Of a stretch of DNA of 64,000 nucleotides, positions 48,620-59,088 are shown piece by piece (position 1 is the stretch's first letter; each line of letters begins with the position of its first letter). Position numbers and translations under genes: made by a program. The DNA is from Mangifera indica (Eukaryota > Streptophyta > Magnoliopsida > Sapindales > Anacardiaceae). The DNA lies in NCBI RefSeq assembly GCF_011075055.1, contig NC_058149.1, forward strand, positions 8,562,449 through 8,626,448, given 5' to 3'. The notes below the pieces were generated by a model. That model made no database searches. It was not told the origin of the DNA and saw only the letters and a list, made by a program, of their open reading frames with translations.

Positions 48620-48728
48620 TTGGAAAGAAAGAAAGAAAGAAAAGGAGGAGAAAAAGAAAAGGGAGAAAAGAAAGAAAGGAAAGGAAAGAAACGAGAGAAA
48701 AAGAAAAAAAGAAGAAAAAGAAAAGGAA
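48620..48728. repeat. Polypurine tract (GAAA/GGAAA-rich)
   Basis: About 105 nearly pure purines on the plus strand, inside the solo LTR. Confidence 0.9.
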
Positions 48729-48870
48729 TTTATGGCTCAAGATTCAGGGGTCATCCCAAGAGTATAGTCTGGTGGATTGTGGATAGTTTTAGATGAAAGC
48801 AAGATTAGTAAGATATAACACATGCATGCATGCTATGAACTATGAAGGGTCACTTTACACTACACCGCCT

Positions 48871-48960
48871 GTAGTAGGACACGTCCGCAGTAAGACACGT
48901 CCATAATAGGACATAAACCCATGTAAGGTTCGCTCACAGTAGAACATGCTCGTAGTAGAG
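48871..48960. repeat. Short tandem repeats of about 17 bp in the solo LTR
   Basis: Successive degenerate units read AGTAGGACACGTCCGC, AGTAAGACACGTCCAT, AATAGGACATAAACCC and AGTAGAACATGCTCGT. Confidence 0.7.
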
Positions 48961-49657
48961 ATTAATTCATATTTAGAAATGGTGTAATGAGAGAAAGGAA
49001 GAGAGCTCGAGCTTAGAAGATGTCAAATCCCTATAGTTAGCTTCCCAAAAGTATTAAATAGACACCAGATGAGACAAAGTATGACCCAAATAGTAAAGAA
49101 TGAACTAGATTATCCCCTCGATTTCTTATGGAGGTTATGATGTGAGATTGAGTTCCGAGAGTGAGTTAGAACAGGAAATGAGACAGTTTACTTAATTCTT
49201 TCCCCTTACTAAGTGTTCTTATTTCTCACTTTCTTTTCTTTCATGATTGTAGGTATAGGTAATCGTGGTAGTTGTGAGGTAGGGTCAGATCAGCGAAGAT
49301 AGATCCGGTTAGAGTAGGTTATCTCTGGTTTATGTTACATGCATACAGTTGCATGTTCTTATTGACTTTTGACCTTTTTGAAATGATTATATAGTTGTAT
49401 ATGATTACTCTATGTTTTCAGATGCTTTCAGATGAGTTTTCATATGGGATATATATATCTTTTGTTCGCTTCCAAATTTTCAATTTTCTTAAATAATTTC
49501 TAAATACTTTCAGTAATGAGTTTAGTTTAAAGCAGTTTTTTTTTTTTTAAAAAATAGACGCTCTGGATGTTAATTCATAATATTTCTTCTTCGAAAGATA
49601 GTAATTCTGGGGAGGAATATTACAATGCAAGGAGCCTAAAATGGCTTTGGTACCATT

Positions 49658-51189
49658 TGAAAGATTAGATGTGAAAAGGCTAATGGAAAACCACATATAT
49701 AAACTACTCATGAAAGAATCAATGCTATAGAAAATCATGGAGAAGGATTAGTGATTTTACCTACTCCAAGCTTAAATATTTGATGAAGAATGATGGAAAA
49801 GAGCTTCACACTTGTTAAGCCTCCAAAGAAGTCCACCAAACCAAGTTAAATCACCTTAGCCAAAATCTTAGAGAGAAGGGAGATGAGGAGTTTTAGTGAG
49901 AGATTTTGTTTATTTCAAAATGAACTTCCTTAGCCAAAATGAACTAAAATACACATTTAAATAATAATGGCTTAGTTAACAAATATTGATTTGTTGTTTG
50001 GTACTTGTGAATTCTTAATTCAAACTATAACCATACATGTATATCATATATATACTTTAACCACTCTAATTTTATCTCATAAATACCTTAACTCTTAAAG
50101 TGTCATTTCATACCCATATAACATTTTATATGATGTATGTTTATTACCCTTCGGAAGGTACTAGCCAACCCCTGGATAATTAATGTTCACTCTTTAAAAT
50201 GTTTGGTTTATTGATGTGACTTTTTAGATTCACCGTGACATAGTCATGAGCTTGTTTCCAGATAATCCTAAAAATAAATTTTGGAAACTCAATGACTATA
50301 ATAAATATTTAGCATTGTGTCACAACCCCTAAACCATGATAAAGAAACATTCCATCGAACATAATTTCCCAATCGTACGTTCTATGTAGGTAAGATCTTT
50401 TCATTGTCTAATCCTAATTGAGTTTGAGCTCATGGCACATTAAAGCCTTAATTTCAATACTCTGTGAATCATCAATTAATATATTTGGAATGTGTTATCA
50501 CGAACAACCTTTATATGACTTATGTTATACTCTGGTAAGAAATGTTAGTTTCCAATATTTATCGACATTTATTTAGGAACTCAAAACTAAATTGAATAAG
50601 CAAATACTCTTATCTAATATCTCTGAGTCAATAGATCTCATCTTGATCATCATTTATCTCCACATACAAACAATACATGACCAAAATGGCTTATTGTACG
50701 AAATATAATTTGTCCCGTATTTATATACTATATGAACTATACGCATCCATATCAGATTCAACCATGATATCTTAGGTTAAAAATTACTTTGTACACTAGT
50801 ACATTATATGATAAGTCATCGACTACGATTTAATGACTATGTAACTTATCATTACTGGTCACATTCGAAAAATAATTCACTAACAATTAATCCATACTAA
50901 TACCCTAATGACATAACCATTATCAACATATGCACTTATATCTACTATGTGATATTATTGCCTAACTTATATCACATCCATAGGGAAAAATTCGATAATT
51001 CAATTTTATATACTAAGTGAACTATTTAGATAGTTCACACATATTTTATATTAATGTAAATAAAAAAAAAACAATTTACATATATGAACAAAAGAAATCT
51101 TTCTTTTATTAGTAATTCTTTACATATATATAAAAGATAAAATGCCTTGAAATTAATAACATGAATGATTCCTAGGACGTACACTAACG
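49658..51189 (-). repeat. 5' LTR of the copia element
   Basis: Aligns with 40184-41673. In minus orientation it starts CGTTAGTGTACG (a decayed TGTTAGTG) and ends AATCTTTCA, directly before the primer binding site. Length is about 1532 bp. Confidence 0.88.
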
Positions 51190-51194
51190 TTAAA

Positions 51195-53950
51195 AACTTC
51201 AAATGTGATACCCACATGTGTGTATTGAGGTAATTTTGGTAATTTAATGTTATTTATGAATTTATTAAGTATGATATGTATATTGGATATGAGAAATTAT
51301 GTATAAGTTAAGATTCTATAAGATAAGGGATGAATGATTATTCTAAAGGATAGAATGCTTGTTCAACTTAATTGGACTGATGAACAAATTAGATGATACC
51401 ACGCCAATAAATGATTTAAATTATGAATGACCAATCCAAAATAGAGAATGCTCATTGCGATGGTTATTTAGTCGAAATTCTATAAAAGAAACCACAATTA
51501 ATCAAAATACTAAATCACACTAAATCCACCAAAATACTAACTGAACAAATCATCATATTGCATATATTTGCATGAAATACCAATAAATCTAAAAATCCTT
51601 AGAGCAGATAGATTCCTACTTATTTTTTAATTCAATGAAAAATGAAACCTTTCTACTTAAGAGCCTTGAAACCATAACCTTGGTAGATTAGGGCTCATTC
51701 TTTAGGTGATCTAAGTTTCGTAGTTTAAAATTTCGGTTGGACAATAATAAAATATAAGAAGTTAGGGCTATTTTATATAGAGTTTTTACCTTGTAGTTGT
51801 CAGAACAAGCATTTCATTCTTTAGAATGAGTGTTCCATTTTCAAAAACTGAAAGCAGTTGTTCTAAGCTTGTTCTACCAACTAAACATAGACATGCATTC
51901 TAGACTTCGGAAAGACTATTCAACCTCTTTTTCCCTTATGGTTTGATATAAACCCAACTCCAACATATCTCATGAATGACATAACCTTATTTAAATCATA
52001 AATAACATGTAATGACCACATTAACCTTAGTATATACCTATGGGTACTACAAGTTGTAAACATTCAATGTGTTATATTAGACATGTAAAAACAAAAACAA
52101 ACATAGTTAATTTATAATATAATCACGAAAAAAAACTCCAACATTACAAAACATACAGTACAATACATAGTCATTATCTAAGATAATACACAGATAAGTA
52201 AAGCTAGAATTTAACCTATGAAAACACAACCAATTATAACGAAAATTTAACCAAAAATTTCAAAAAACCAAATAATAAAATATTACAATATTAGCATAAC
52301 ACCTTCAAACTATGAATGATGACCCTTAAATACTCTCAATACAGTTGAAACTACATTATCCAAACAAAAACTAATCAAAAACACATTTACATAACAACAA
52401 ATTTAAAACCCTAACATGTAAAAACCATAACCCACTCACAAGACGACTTTGTATCCTATAAAATAGTTCCATGCAACATTAAAAACATTATAGACCAACC
52501 CCCTTACCAGACATGCATAACAACATACTTCTACTAACCCTAAAACATTTTATTTACATTACCACCTTTACCTTCACAACCTTTCATAACCCATAATATT
52601 AGTCATTTTCTAGGTATTTTTAAGGTATTAAAGTCAGTTTCTTTTTAAAAACCTACACAAGACTAAATGGAGTTGCCTATACTCCACGTAACTTGGTCGT
52701 AAATCCTTTCATACTCAAACGTTCTAACATGGATGTATCATTAATTAGTTGTCAACTTCTACTGACTTTTGTTCACTGCAGACTACTCAAAAACTTTCAT
52801 TGACCACAAATGTTTCATGTCTCTATTCCGAATATCTCCTTATGCATAGCGACACCCGATTATTAGAGGAGTCATAGTCTTTCTCTCCCGTCGATTACTT
52901 TGTCTCCACTAAAACACGAACATAGTGGCAAAACCTTCATTTAGAACTAAAAAAAACTCAAACTTTTAAGCTTATGTGTTTTGAGCGACAACACCTCTAC
53001 TTTCCATGTTTTCCCCTTCCAATTCAACAAATATGGCCACGTGTCAGCCATATATTTCTTGACAATTCTTTTTATTATTAAATCCTTATAATTTATAGCA
53101 AACCACAATTACAATTGTGCCCTTTGCAAGTTAAAGTTAACAAAAAATGTGAATTTTTTTTTTACATTAAGGTCGGGAACTTGTCATGTTGTCATAGTTC
53201 AAATAGAAAATAGTATTTCCTCTATTTTTGTGTATACTAGCTTACAATTGTCCTAAATTGTCATTGTAGTAGATGAAATTGAAGTCATAAATTGTGTAAT
53301 TTTGTTTATATTGTTTTAAAGTGACCTTGGGAGGCTTTAGAAACCTAAACCCTCTTAAAAAATTTCGATACTTTACATGTATGAGTTAATTATTTTAGTA
53401 ATTATGCTGTAAGTTAAAATCGTAACAAAGAGATAATAATTTTTATCTTTAGAGTAACTTTCATCAATTATACTAAATACCTAAATAAAACTATTATAAA
53501 GATGTTAAGTAACTATTATTTTTGGACCTCGCATCGACAAATTTAACCCTAGACATCCTATTCTTATAAATAGATTTTCGAGAATGAAAGTCTCATCCTC
53601 ACCGTCTATTACCATCAAAGATGTCGTTTCTGCATAAACAGTGCTATTGAATCTTAAGTTTGAATTGATAAAACTAAAATTTTTTTTGTTTTAATGTAAA
53701 ACGTTGATCCATCAAGAACTGCCGATTTAATTTTCTGAATGAAATGAGATTTTAGTAGCTGATCAGATTTCTGATTTGAAAAAAATATGTTTTTAGCATA
53801 AAAATCAGTTTCAAATCATAGATTCTTTTAATGGAGACCGGTTAATCTGTTCCAAAAGCCTATTATTGCAAGTGGGAATCAATAATAGAGTGTAGCGTCA
53901 TTCGAGGTTTGGCTCCATACTCCAATTAGCACTGTTGTTTTAATAACTGC
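51195..53950. other. Intergenic region, probably decayed retroelement sequence
   Basis: No gene is found. Words such as AGATTCCTACTTATTTTTTA near 51608 recall the start regions of the gypsy LTRs at 7.8 kb and 62.8 kb, but no boundaries or domains can be set. Confidence 0.4.
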
Positions 53951-54308
53951 AAGAAGCTTTTATTAAAGTTTGAAATTAGACATTTTTTGTTGTGATCCTA
54001 AATAAGTTCTTTTTTATTTAAATACACTTTCTTAGCTCATGGTTGTTTTTTTCCAGTTTTTCAATGATCATTCCTATCTTCATGTTAACTCCATTGCAAC
54101 ATTAAATTGAAAGAATATTGCAGTTTGACATTAAGAAGCTTTTATTAAAGTTTGAAATTTGACATTTTATTGTTGTGATCCTAAATAAGTTCTTTTTTAT
54201 TTAAATACACTTTCTTAGTTCATGGTTTTTTTTTTTTTTTCCATTTTTTCAATGATTATTCCTATCTTCATGTTAACCCCATTGTAATATTAAACTGAAA
54301 GAATGTTA
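53951..54308. repeat. Tandem duplication of about 182 bp
   Basis: Copies at 53951-54132 and 54133-54308 both start AAGAAGCTTTTATTAAAGTT. They share TTGTGATCCTAAATAAGTTC and TTCCTATCTTCATGTTAAC, with few substitutions and different T-tract lengths. Confidence 0.9.
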
Positions 54309-54329
54309 GTTGATTTATTTGTTTTTTTA

Positions 54330-54545
54330 TGTTAGAGAGTAAAGTCTTACATCTAATAAAATTAATATAAATTAGTGGTATATAAATATGTTAGATTAGA
54401 TTTTAATATAAGCAAATTAATTTTATATAATATGAGTTTCAATCTTTATGGTATCAGAGTCTAAAAACTAAATAGATAAATTTAACAATTTATAGTAATT
54501 GTCCTTGAGAGAAAGTGTTGGAAACTAAAGTCCTATATAAGTGTC
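54330..54545 (+). mobile_element. TRIM-like miniature LTR element, truncated
   Basis: A 112-bp 5' LTR (TGTTAGAGAGTAAAGTCTTA ... GAGTTTCA, 54330-54441) is followed by a primer binding site TGGTATCAGAG at 54449-54459. The internal region is only about 74 bp and ends in the polypurine tract GAGAGAAAG. A second LTR start, TGTTGGAAACTAAAGTCCTA, begins at 54516 and soon loses similarity. No coding capacity. Confidence 0.65.
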
Positions 54546-56200
54546 CAATATATTCCGACATTCCATGATAACTCTTGAAGCAATTCCACTACAGATGTTA
54601 TAGAAAAGGTAATTACTATTAGGAGTTTGTACACAAAGGAATCTCTAGCTGTTTAAAGAGAAGCCATCAACAACAGACAGCACATGTTATGACGAGAGAA
54701 AGAGACAAAGGACCTTCATGTGCCATGGCTATGGTGGTCCCTTAACACTAGATATACCCTAGCTACCAAGGGTATCCCTTCACAATATTTTTCTCTTTAA
54801 TCTGTTCGGACAAGTTACTGGCTTTTAGCAGGATACGAACGTTTCAAGCTCAATTTATCATCCCTATGAAGTGATGATAAAAATTGAAATTACATTTGAT
54901 GATCAGTGTGCGAAAGGGTTTCTTGTCGTCGACACGTCTATGACAGAAGTTTTACTAGTAATGAAATAATAAAAATGTCCTCCTCTTGTGTGTCGAATTT
55001 TGATTGATTTGTTTTACAGTGAAAAGTTTCATGGTATCACATGCATCTACTGTCAACAACTTTTATTTGCCACTTTTATAACTTCAGGCTCACAGTACAT
55101 ATGGTGCTTGAGATAGGACTTCAAATGCAGTGGTTTTAACACTGACCTGCAGTTTCCCTTACTATCATACACAATTATAATATAAGTTTGTACTTATTAG
55201 TAGTTTGTATAAATATTTACACTAGGACATAATTCTATCCGAGAAACTACATGTTGGAACAGTTAGCATGAGAGTTTCATTCATGCATATATTTTTAAAG
55301 ATGATTAATTTGCATCAGAGCATAAATTTCCACCTCCTGCCTACCTATTTTTTAAAGTAATTGAAGAGTTTCTATTCATGGAAACGGAAAGAATAAAGGT
55401 TGCTCTTCCGAGAGTCCTAATCATTCATCACTTCATGAATACACTTTCAATTTGGGTGGTAATTCTAAGAGCCCATTGGAAATTCAAGTTGGTGTGCTTT
55501 AACTTTTCTCTTTGGATCATTGCTAAGCTTTTAGGTATAATAATCAAATTTGATTATTTGATCACTTTAAAAAAACCTTCACTGATACATAGTTGGATAG
55601 TAGAAAAATATTGCGCATGAAAGAAAGAAAGAAAAAAAAGACCATTTACCAAATTAATTTTAAAGTTAATTAAAGATAGAAAATCGTTATTGATTAATGC
55701 TTCCTTGTAAAAGACATTAATCAATAAATAAAACACACATGCAAACAATCTTACAAAAATAGATGGTGTACAAAATGCCAAACATGACAATGCCATTAGA
55801 GAGAAAGAGAAAGAAAGGTGAGGCTCGACATCCTCTCATGTCGATTTCACCCTCCAAAAACCATCAATTCTGGAGACCTGCAAACATCATGACATCTAAT
55901 TAGCCAACACTTCCTGGACTTTATTTAAAGAATCTATTGAAGAGGGAAAGAAAGGGAAAAAAAAAAATGCATCAAAGCATCATCGTACAAGAAAAATAGA
56001 TCTCTACTTATTCAAGCCTCAAAAGAACTGGTCTAGTACTTATAAAAGTATCATAACATTTTCTTGCCCTCAAAAAAAAATATGAACTGATAGAAACCGA
56101 AAAAGCACTTCTATAAGAAAATTAATGATAAAATTATTCCACTTTAAAGTTGTAATAAAGCAAAAGAAGGAAGAAATTAACTTTTCAGTTCAAATCTTGC
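54546..56200. other. Intergenic region without recognisable genes
   Basis: AT-rich sequence with an 80-codon plus frame at 55378 that has no family signature. The segment from about 56200 up to the neighbouring gene would include the latter's 3'UTR. Confidence 0.45.
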
Positions 56201-56323
56201 AGTAAACTATTAGTAAGACAAAGGTAATTGAGATGATGCAAAGTTGATCCTGAAGTTATATTAGTAAATTTTACGTATAGTGAGGTTTTGGTGGAGTGAG
56301 AAGTATATATACTTAACTTGAAT

Positions 56324-56893
56324 CTAAAGAGTGCAAGTGTAACCAGAAGGGGGAGTCTTCCCACAAGTCACAAGGAGCTGAAGAGCAAGAGGAACATAAA
56401 TGTTAAGGTTAAGAAGCTTTAGTTTGAGTGTGGTGCACAAGCAGACTGCAGCTTCAAGCTCAGCAAGTCCTTTGAGAACCGGGCAACACTGGTTAACAAC
56501 TGGATCACCGAGACCCACGTGAACCAATCCGCCAAGAAGATCCACGCAGGCGCCCAACTTAACTGTGTCAATAGGGCAAGTGGCTGGTGGAGGTGGGCAT
56601 GGCTTTGCACTTGGTGGCTTAGTCGTTGAAGGAACGGTAATTGGAGGGAGGTTAATTGGAGGAACGGTGACTGGAGGGAGTGTCACAGGCGGCTTTACAA
56701 TGGGGGGAACAGTGACTGGTGGCAAGTTGATTGGTGGTTTAACAATTGGAGGAAGAGTAATGGGGGATTTTGAGTGCTTTCCCTTAGGCTTATGCTTTGG
56801 CTTGCCACAGGAGCCACATCCAACTATAGGACTGGCTGAGGAAATCAAAAGCATGAAAACTATGAGGAGAGCTGAAAATTTGGAGGAATCCAT
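56324..56893 (-). CDS. Hybrid proline-rich protein, secreted (HyPRP, 189 aa, single exon)
   Basis: Residues 1-25 form a signal peptide with the hydrophobic run ALLIVFMLLISSASPIVG. A short Cys/Lys/Gly/His segment (26-43) follows. Next is a proline-rich region (44-105) built on PP-I/V-x-x-PP pentads such as INLPPVTVPPIVKPPVTLPP. The C-terminal eight-cysteine domain has C106, C116, C136-C137, C151-x-C153, C177 and C187 (spacing C-x9-C-x19-CC-x13-CxC-x23-C-x9-C), as in the protease inhibitor/seed storage/lipid-transfer superfamily. C99, C26 and C29 are extra. HyPRPs act at the cell wall or plasma membrane and are often tissue-specific or stress-responsive; the exact role here is inferred only from the family. 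The length and lack of introns fit the family. The open frame on the opposite strand is a shadow of its repeats. Confidence 0.95.
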   Translation of the reverse strand: MDSSKFSALLIVFMLLISSASPIVGCGSCGKPKHKPKGKHSKSPITLPPIVKPPINLPPVTVPPIVKPPVTLPPVTVPPINLPPITVPSTTKPPSAKPCPPPPATCPIDTVKLGACVDLLGGLVHVGLGDPVVNQCCPVLKGLAELEAAVCLCTTLKLKLLNLNIYVPLALQLLVTCGKTPPSGYTCTL

Positions 56894-56972
56894 GCTGGTA
56901 TTTTTCTTCTCTTTGTGTTAAAACAGAGAGGAAGTGGCAAGAATGGTAAAGATTTAGTAGTGGTAGGAGGTG

Positions 56973-57029
56973 TTATATAGAAATGGTGAGGTGGGAAAGT
57001 GAACCAAAAACCCAAAAGCACTTCACGTG
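56973..57029 (-). promoter_or_regulatory. TATA box and palindromic G-box of the HyPRP gene
   Basis: On the minus strand, TATATAA (56979-56973) lies about 80 bp before the start codon. A 10-bp perfect palindrome TTCACGTGAA (57022-57031) holding the G-box CACGTG lies 45 bp further upstream. G-boxes bind bZIP and bHLH factors and, as ABRE cores, often confer ABA or light response. That this one works is inference from motif and spacing. Confidence 0.6.
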
Positions 57030-57749
57030 AACAAGGGTTGAGCTCAGAAGTCAGCTGCCAAACTCTGCAAGTTGCGATAGGTACCTTACAAATGAATAGA
57101 TCCATTGTATTTTATAATTCTACTGCTACTGCTCTTCTATTTTCATTAATGTTATTTTCCTTAACCGTTCTTTTATTTTGAATTAGAAGAGGTTTTACTA
57201 AGATCAGTTGTATTTTTTTAACCATTCACATTTCATTTTGGGAATGGAAATTAGGTTTCTACTGGTTGAACGGGGGCTGGTGGATACCATTACACATTGT
57301 TAATCAATCCGATAGTCATTGTTGCTCATTGCAATTCTTTTCATGATGGATTATTTAAATATCCCCTGAGTTCTGTTTTCCTCTTTTACGTGTATCCACT
57401 TTCAAAGTAGCAATTATAAGAATCATACTATTTCACTGGCAAGTATAATACATATAGATATGAGGTATTAATTATATTTATCATATTTTGAGGGGTGTAC
57501 AAAACTTAAGACATGTCGAAGGACTGAACCATTATAGTTAATAGATTGCATACCAACAGCAGTACTTTCATATATAGGTATGCCGATTTTCACCAAGAGA
57601 CAAGTCTCAATCATGGAGATCCTCGGGCCAGCTTGGTAAGGCTCACAAACTGCTTCACCCAGCCATTTTTAACTCTCCTCTAATGGAGTTGTCAATCGTG
57701 CTTGGCTGAATCATCGGCTAGTTGTTGCGATCTTTGTCTTAGTTGGAAA

Positions 57750-58010
57750 ACTCGTCTTTCCTTACGATCAGTCGGACTTCATCTCTGACGGAATTTCGAC
57801 AACTCTTGGCCAATTACATGGCCTCAAAACGCTGGATCTTAGTTATAACCAGCTCACCAGAGACATTCCTCACTCAATCGAAAGCTTATCAAATGTCATA
57901 ATTTGCCACAATAACTTTTCAGTTCGGTTCCTCCACTTCTCTCCCAAGCACTAACCAAATCGACTTGAAACACAATGACCTCTTTGGTTCGCTGTCTTTG
58001 GAAGCTTTGT
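57750..58010 (+). pseudogene. Leucine-rich-repeat protein fragment
   Basis: A plus frame around 57775-57905 reads ISTTLGQLHGLKTLDLSYNQ followed by LTRDIPHSIESLSNVI. This is one full plant extracellular LRR (LxxLxxLDLSxNxLxGxIPxSI), with Arg in place of the usual Gly before xIP. It then hits a stop at TAA (57951). A further LRR piece, IDLKHNDLFGSLSL, follows at about 57957-58001 in another frame. No kinase, signal peptide or start codon is attached. It is a decayed piece of a receptor-like protein or kinase gene. Confidence 0.75.
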
Positions 58011-59088
58011 TTTTGGGTTCGATTGGGTGATCATGTGATAGTTATAGTTGATTTGAGAAAAGTATTCATGGATTTTCAAGAGACCTTTTAAAAGAAATGA
58101 GAGTATCTCTTTTTGGGTTGCCGCTACAACATCATTATAAGTTGTAGCAAACAAGACAAACACCAACAACAGAGGAGAGTCATCACCAAGAGAAAAGTAT
58201 CTCTTTTTGGGTTGCCCGCTACAACCTCAGGATACACCATTTCTATTAAAGAGAAAACCTTCACAGGAAAAAATTAAGCTGATTTGACATACAGGTCAAT
58301 ATGGGATAAATTTTCTTTTGTGATAAGGATGAAAGATATAATGCAATTTGAATATTTAGGATAAAAGATCAAATTTAATTTTGGAGAAGACAAGATAAAA
58401 TTTGAATACTAAAGAGAAGAAATAATTATCTAAACTTTCATTTGAAGGAAATATATTTATTTTAAATATTAAGATAAAAGATAAGACATTTTAATTATCT
58501 CATTTTTTATTTTGAATATTAAAGATAATGCTAAGATCTTAATTATGATAAGATATATTTTAATATTTGAATATTAATTGTGACAAAATTATAAACTCGT
58601 TAAAATCATGCATTGGAATTTTCATTCTTATACTTTAAAAGAAAGATGAAAAGATTGAGATTATTATCTTTTGAGGAGGGGTAGACATTGTTGAAAAAAG
58701 ACTTTGAATAGTGAACAAGTGCTACTGGAAAATTTTTTCTTGAAATATAAATTTGAGTAGTTTCTTATGTGATAGTTTGAAAGTGTAAGAGTTTGTGTTA
58801 ACTATTGTTCTTAATCAAGATAAGCAGAAACTATTCATTTTATTTGTTATTTGTTATGACCCATATGTTTAAAAATAGTATCTAAAATTGAAAATTTTGT
58901 CTTCGTAAGTTATAAAATATTTTCATAAATATTTTTTTTTAAACCAAAGACTTAAAAGAATGTTCTTGTAAGTTATATAAACATTTCCTTTTGTCTTTTG
59001 TATATGTTTTTATTAACCAAAAAGTTATATAAATGTTTTCATAAGATAAAAATATTTCATTTTGCTTGCATATAAATGTTTTTGTAAG
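58011..59088. other. Intergenic region with a short direct repeat
   Basis: A GTATCTCTTTTTGGGTTGCC word followed by GCTACAAC occurs at about 58105 and again at about 58196, roughly 90 bp apart. No gene is found. AAGTTATATAAA and AACCAAAGACTTA words recur to 59060. Confidence 0.45.

Larger units (their letters stand above)
47351..49624 (+). mobile_element. Gypsy solo LTR (2274 bp) nested in the copia element
   Basis: The ends TGTAATACCT and GGAATATTACA form a 7-bp perfect terminal inversion (TGTAATA/TATTACA). A perfect 5-bp duplication ATGCA flanks it at 47346-47350 and 49625-49629. Near the right it has TTACTAAGTGTTCTTATTTC and TGTAGGTATAGGTAATCGTG, the layout of chromovirus LTRs seen also at 11.9 kb. 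Inside are three 190-bp tandem repeats, a purine-rich tract and short tandem repeats. There is no internal coding region. Confidence 0.9.
40184..51189 (-). mobile_element. Ty1/copia element, nearly complete but dead, with nested insertions
   Basis: On the minus strand: 5' LTR 51189-49658, primer binding site about 49657-49640 (TGGTACCAAAGCCA, like the initiator-Met tRNA site TGGTATCAGAGCCA), leader, gag (44460-43850), protease to RNase H remnants (43850-41690), polypurine tract AAGTGGGAGTTT (41685-41674) and 3' LTR 41673-40184. Flanks TTAAG (40179-40183) and TTAAA (51190-51194) are a 4/5 target duplication. Two later insertions sit inside: a gypsy solo LTR (47351-49624) and a foldback (45364-46314). 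Without them the element is about 7.8 kb. All reading frames are broken. Confidence 0.88.

Noticed and set aside
56565..56921. 118-codon Gly/Thr/Val-rich plus frame
   Set aside because: It is antisense to the proline repeats of the HyPRP gene, which have signal peptide, domain and promoter on minus.
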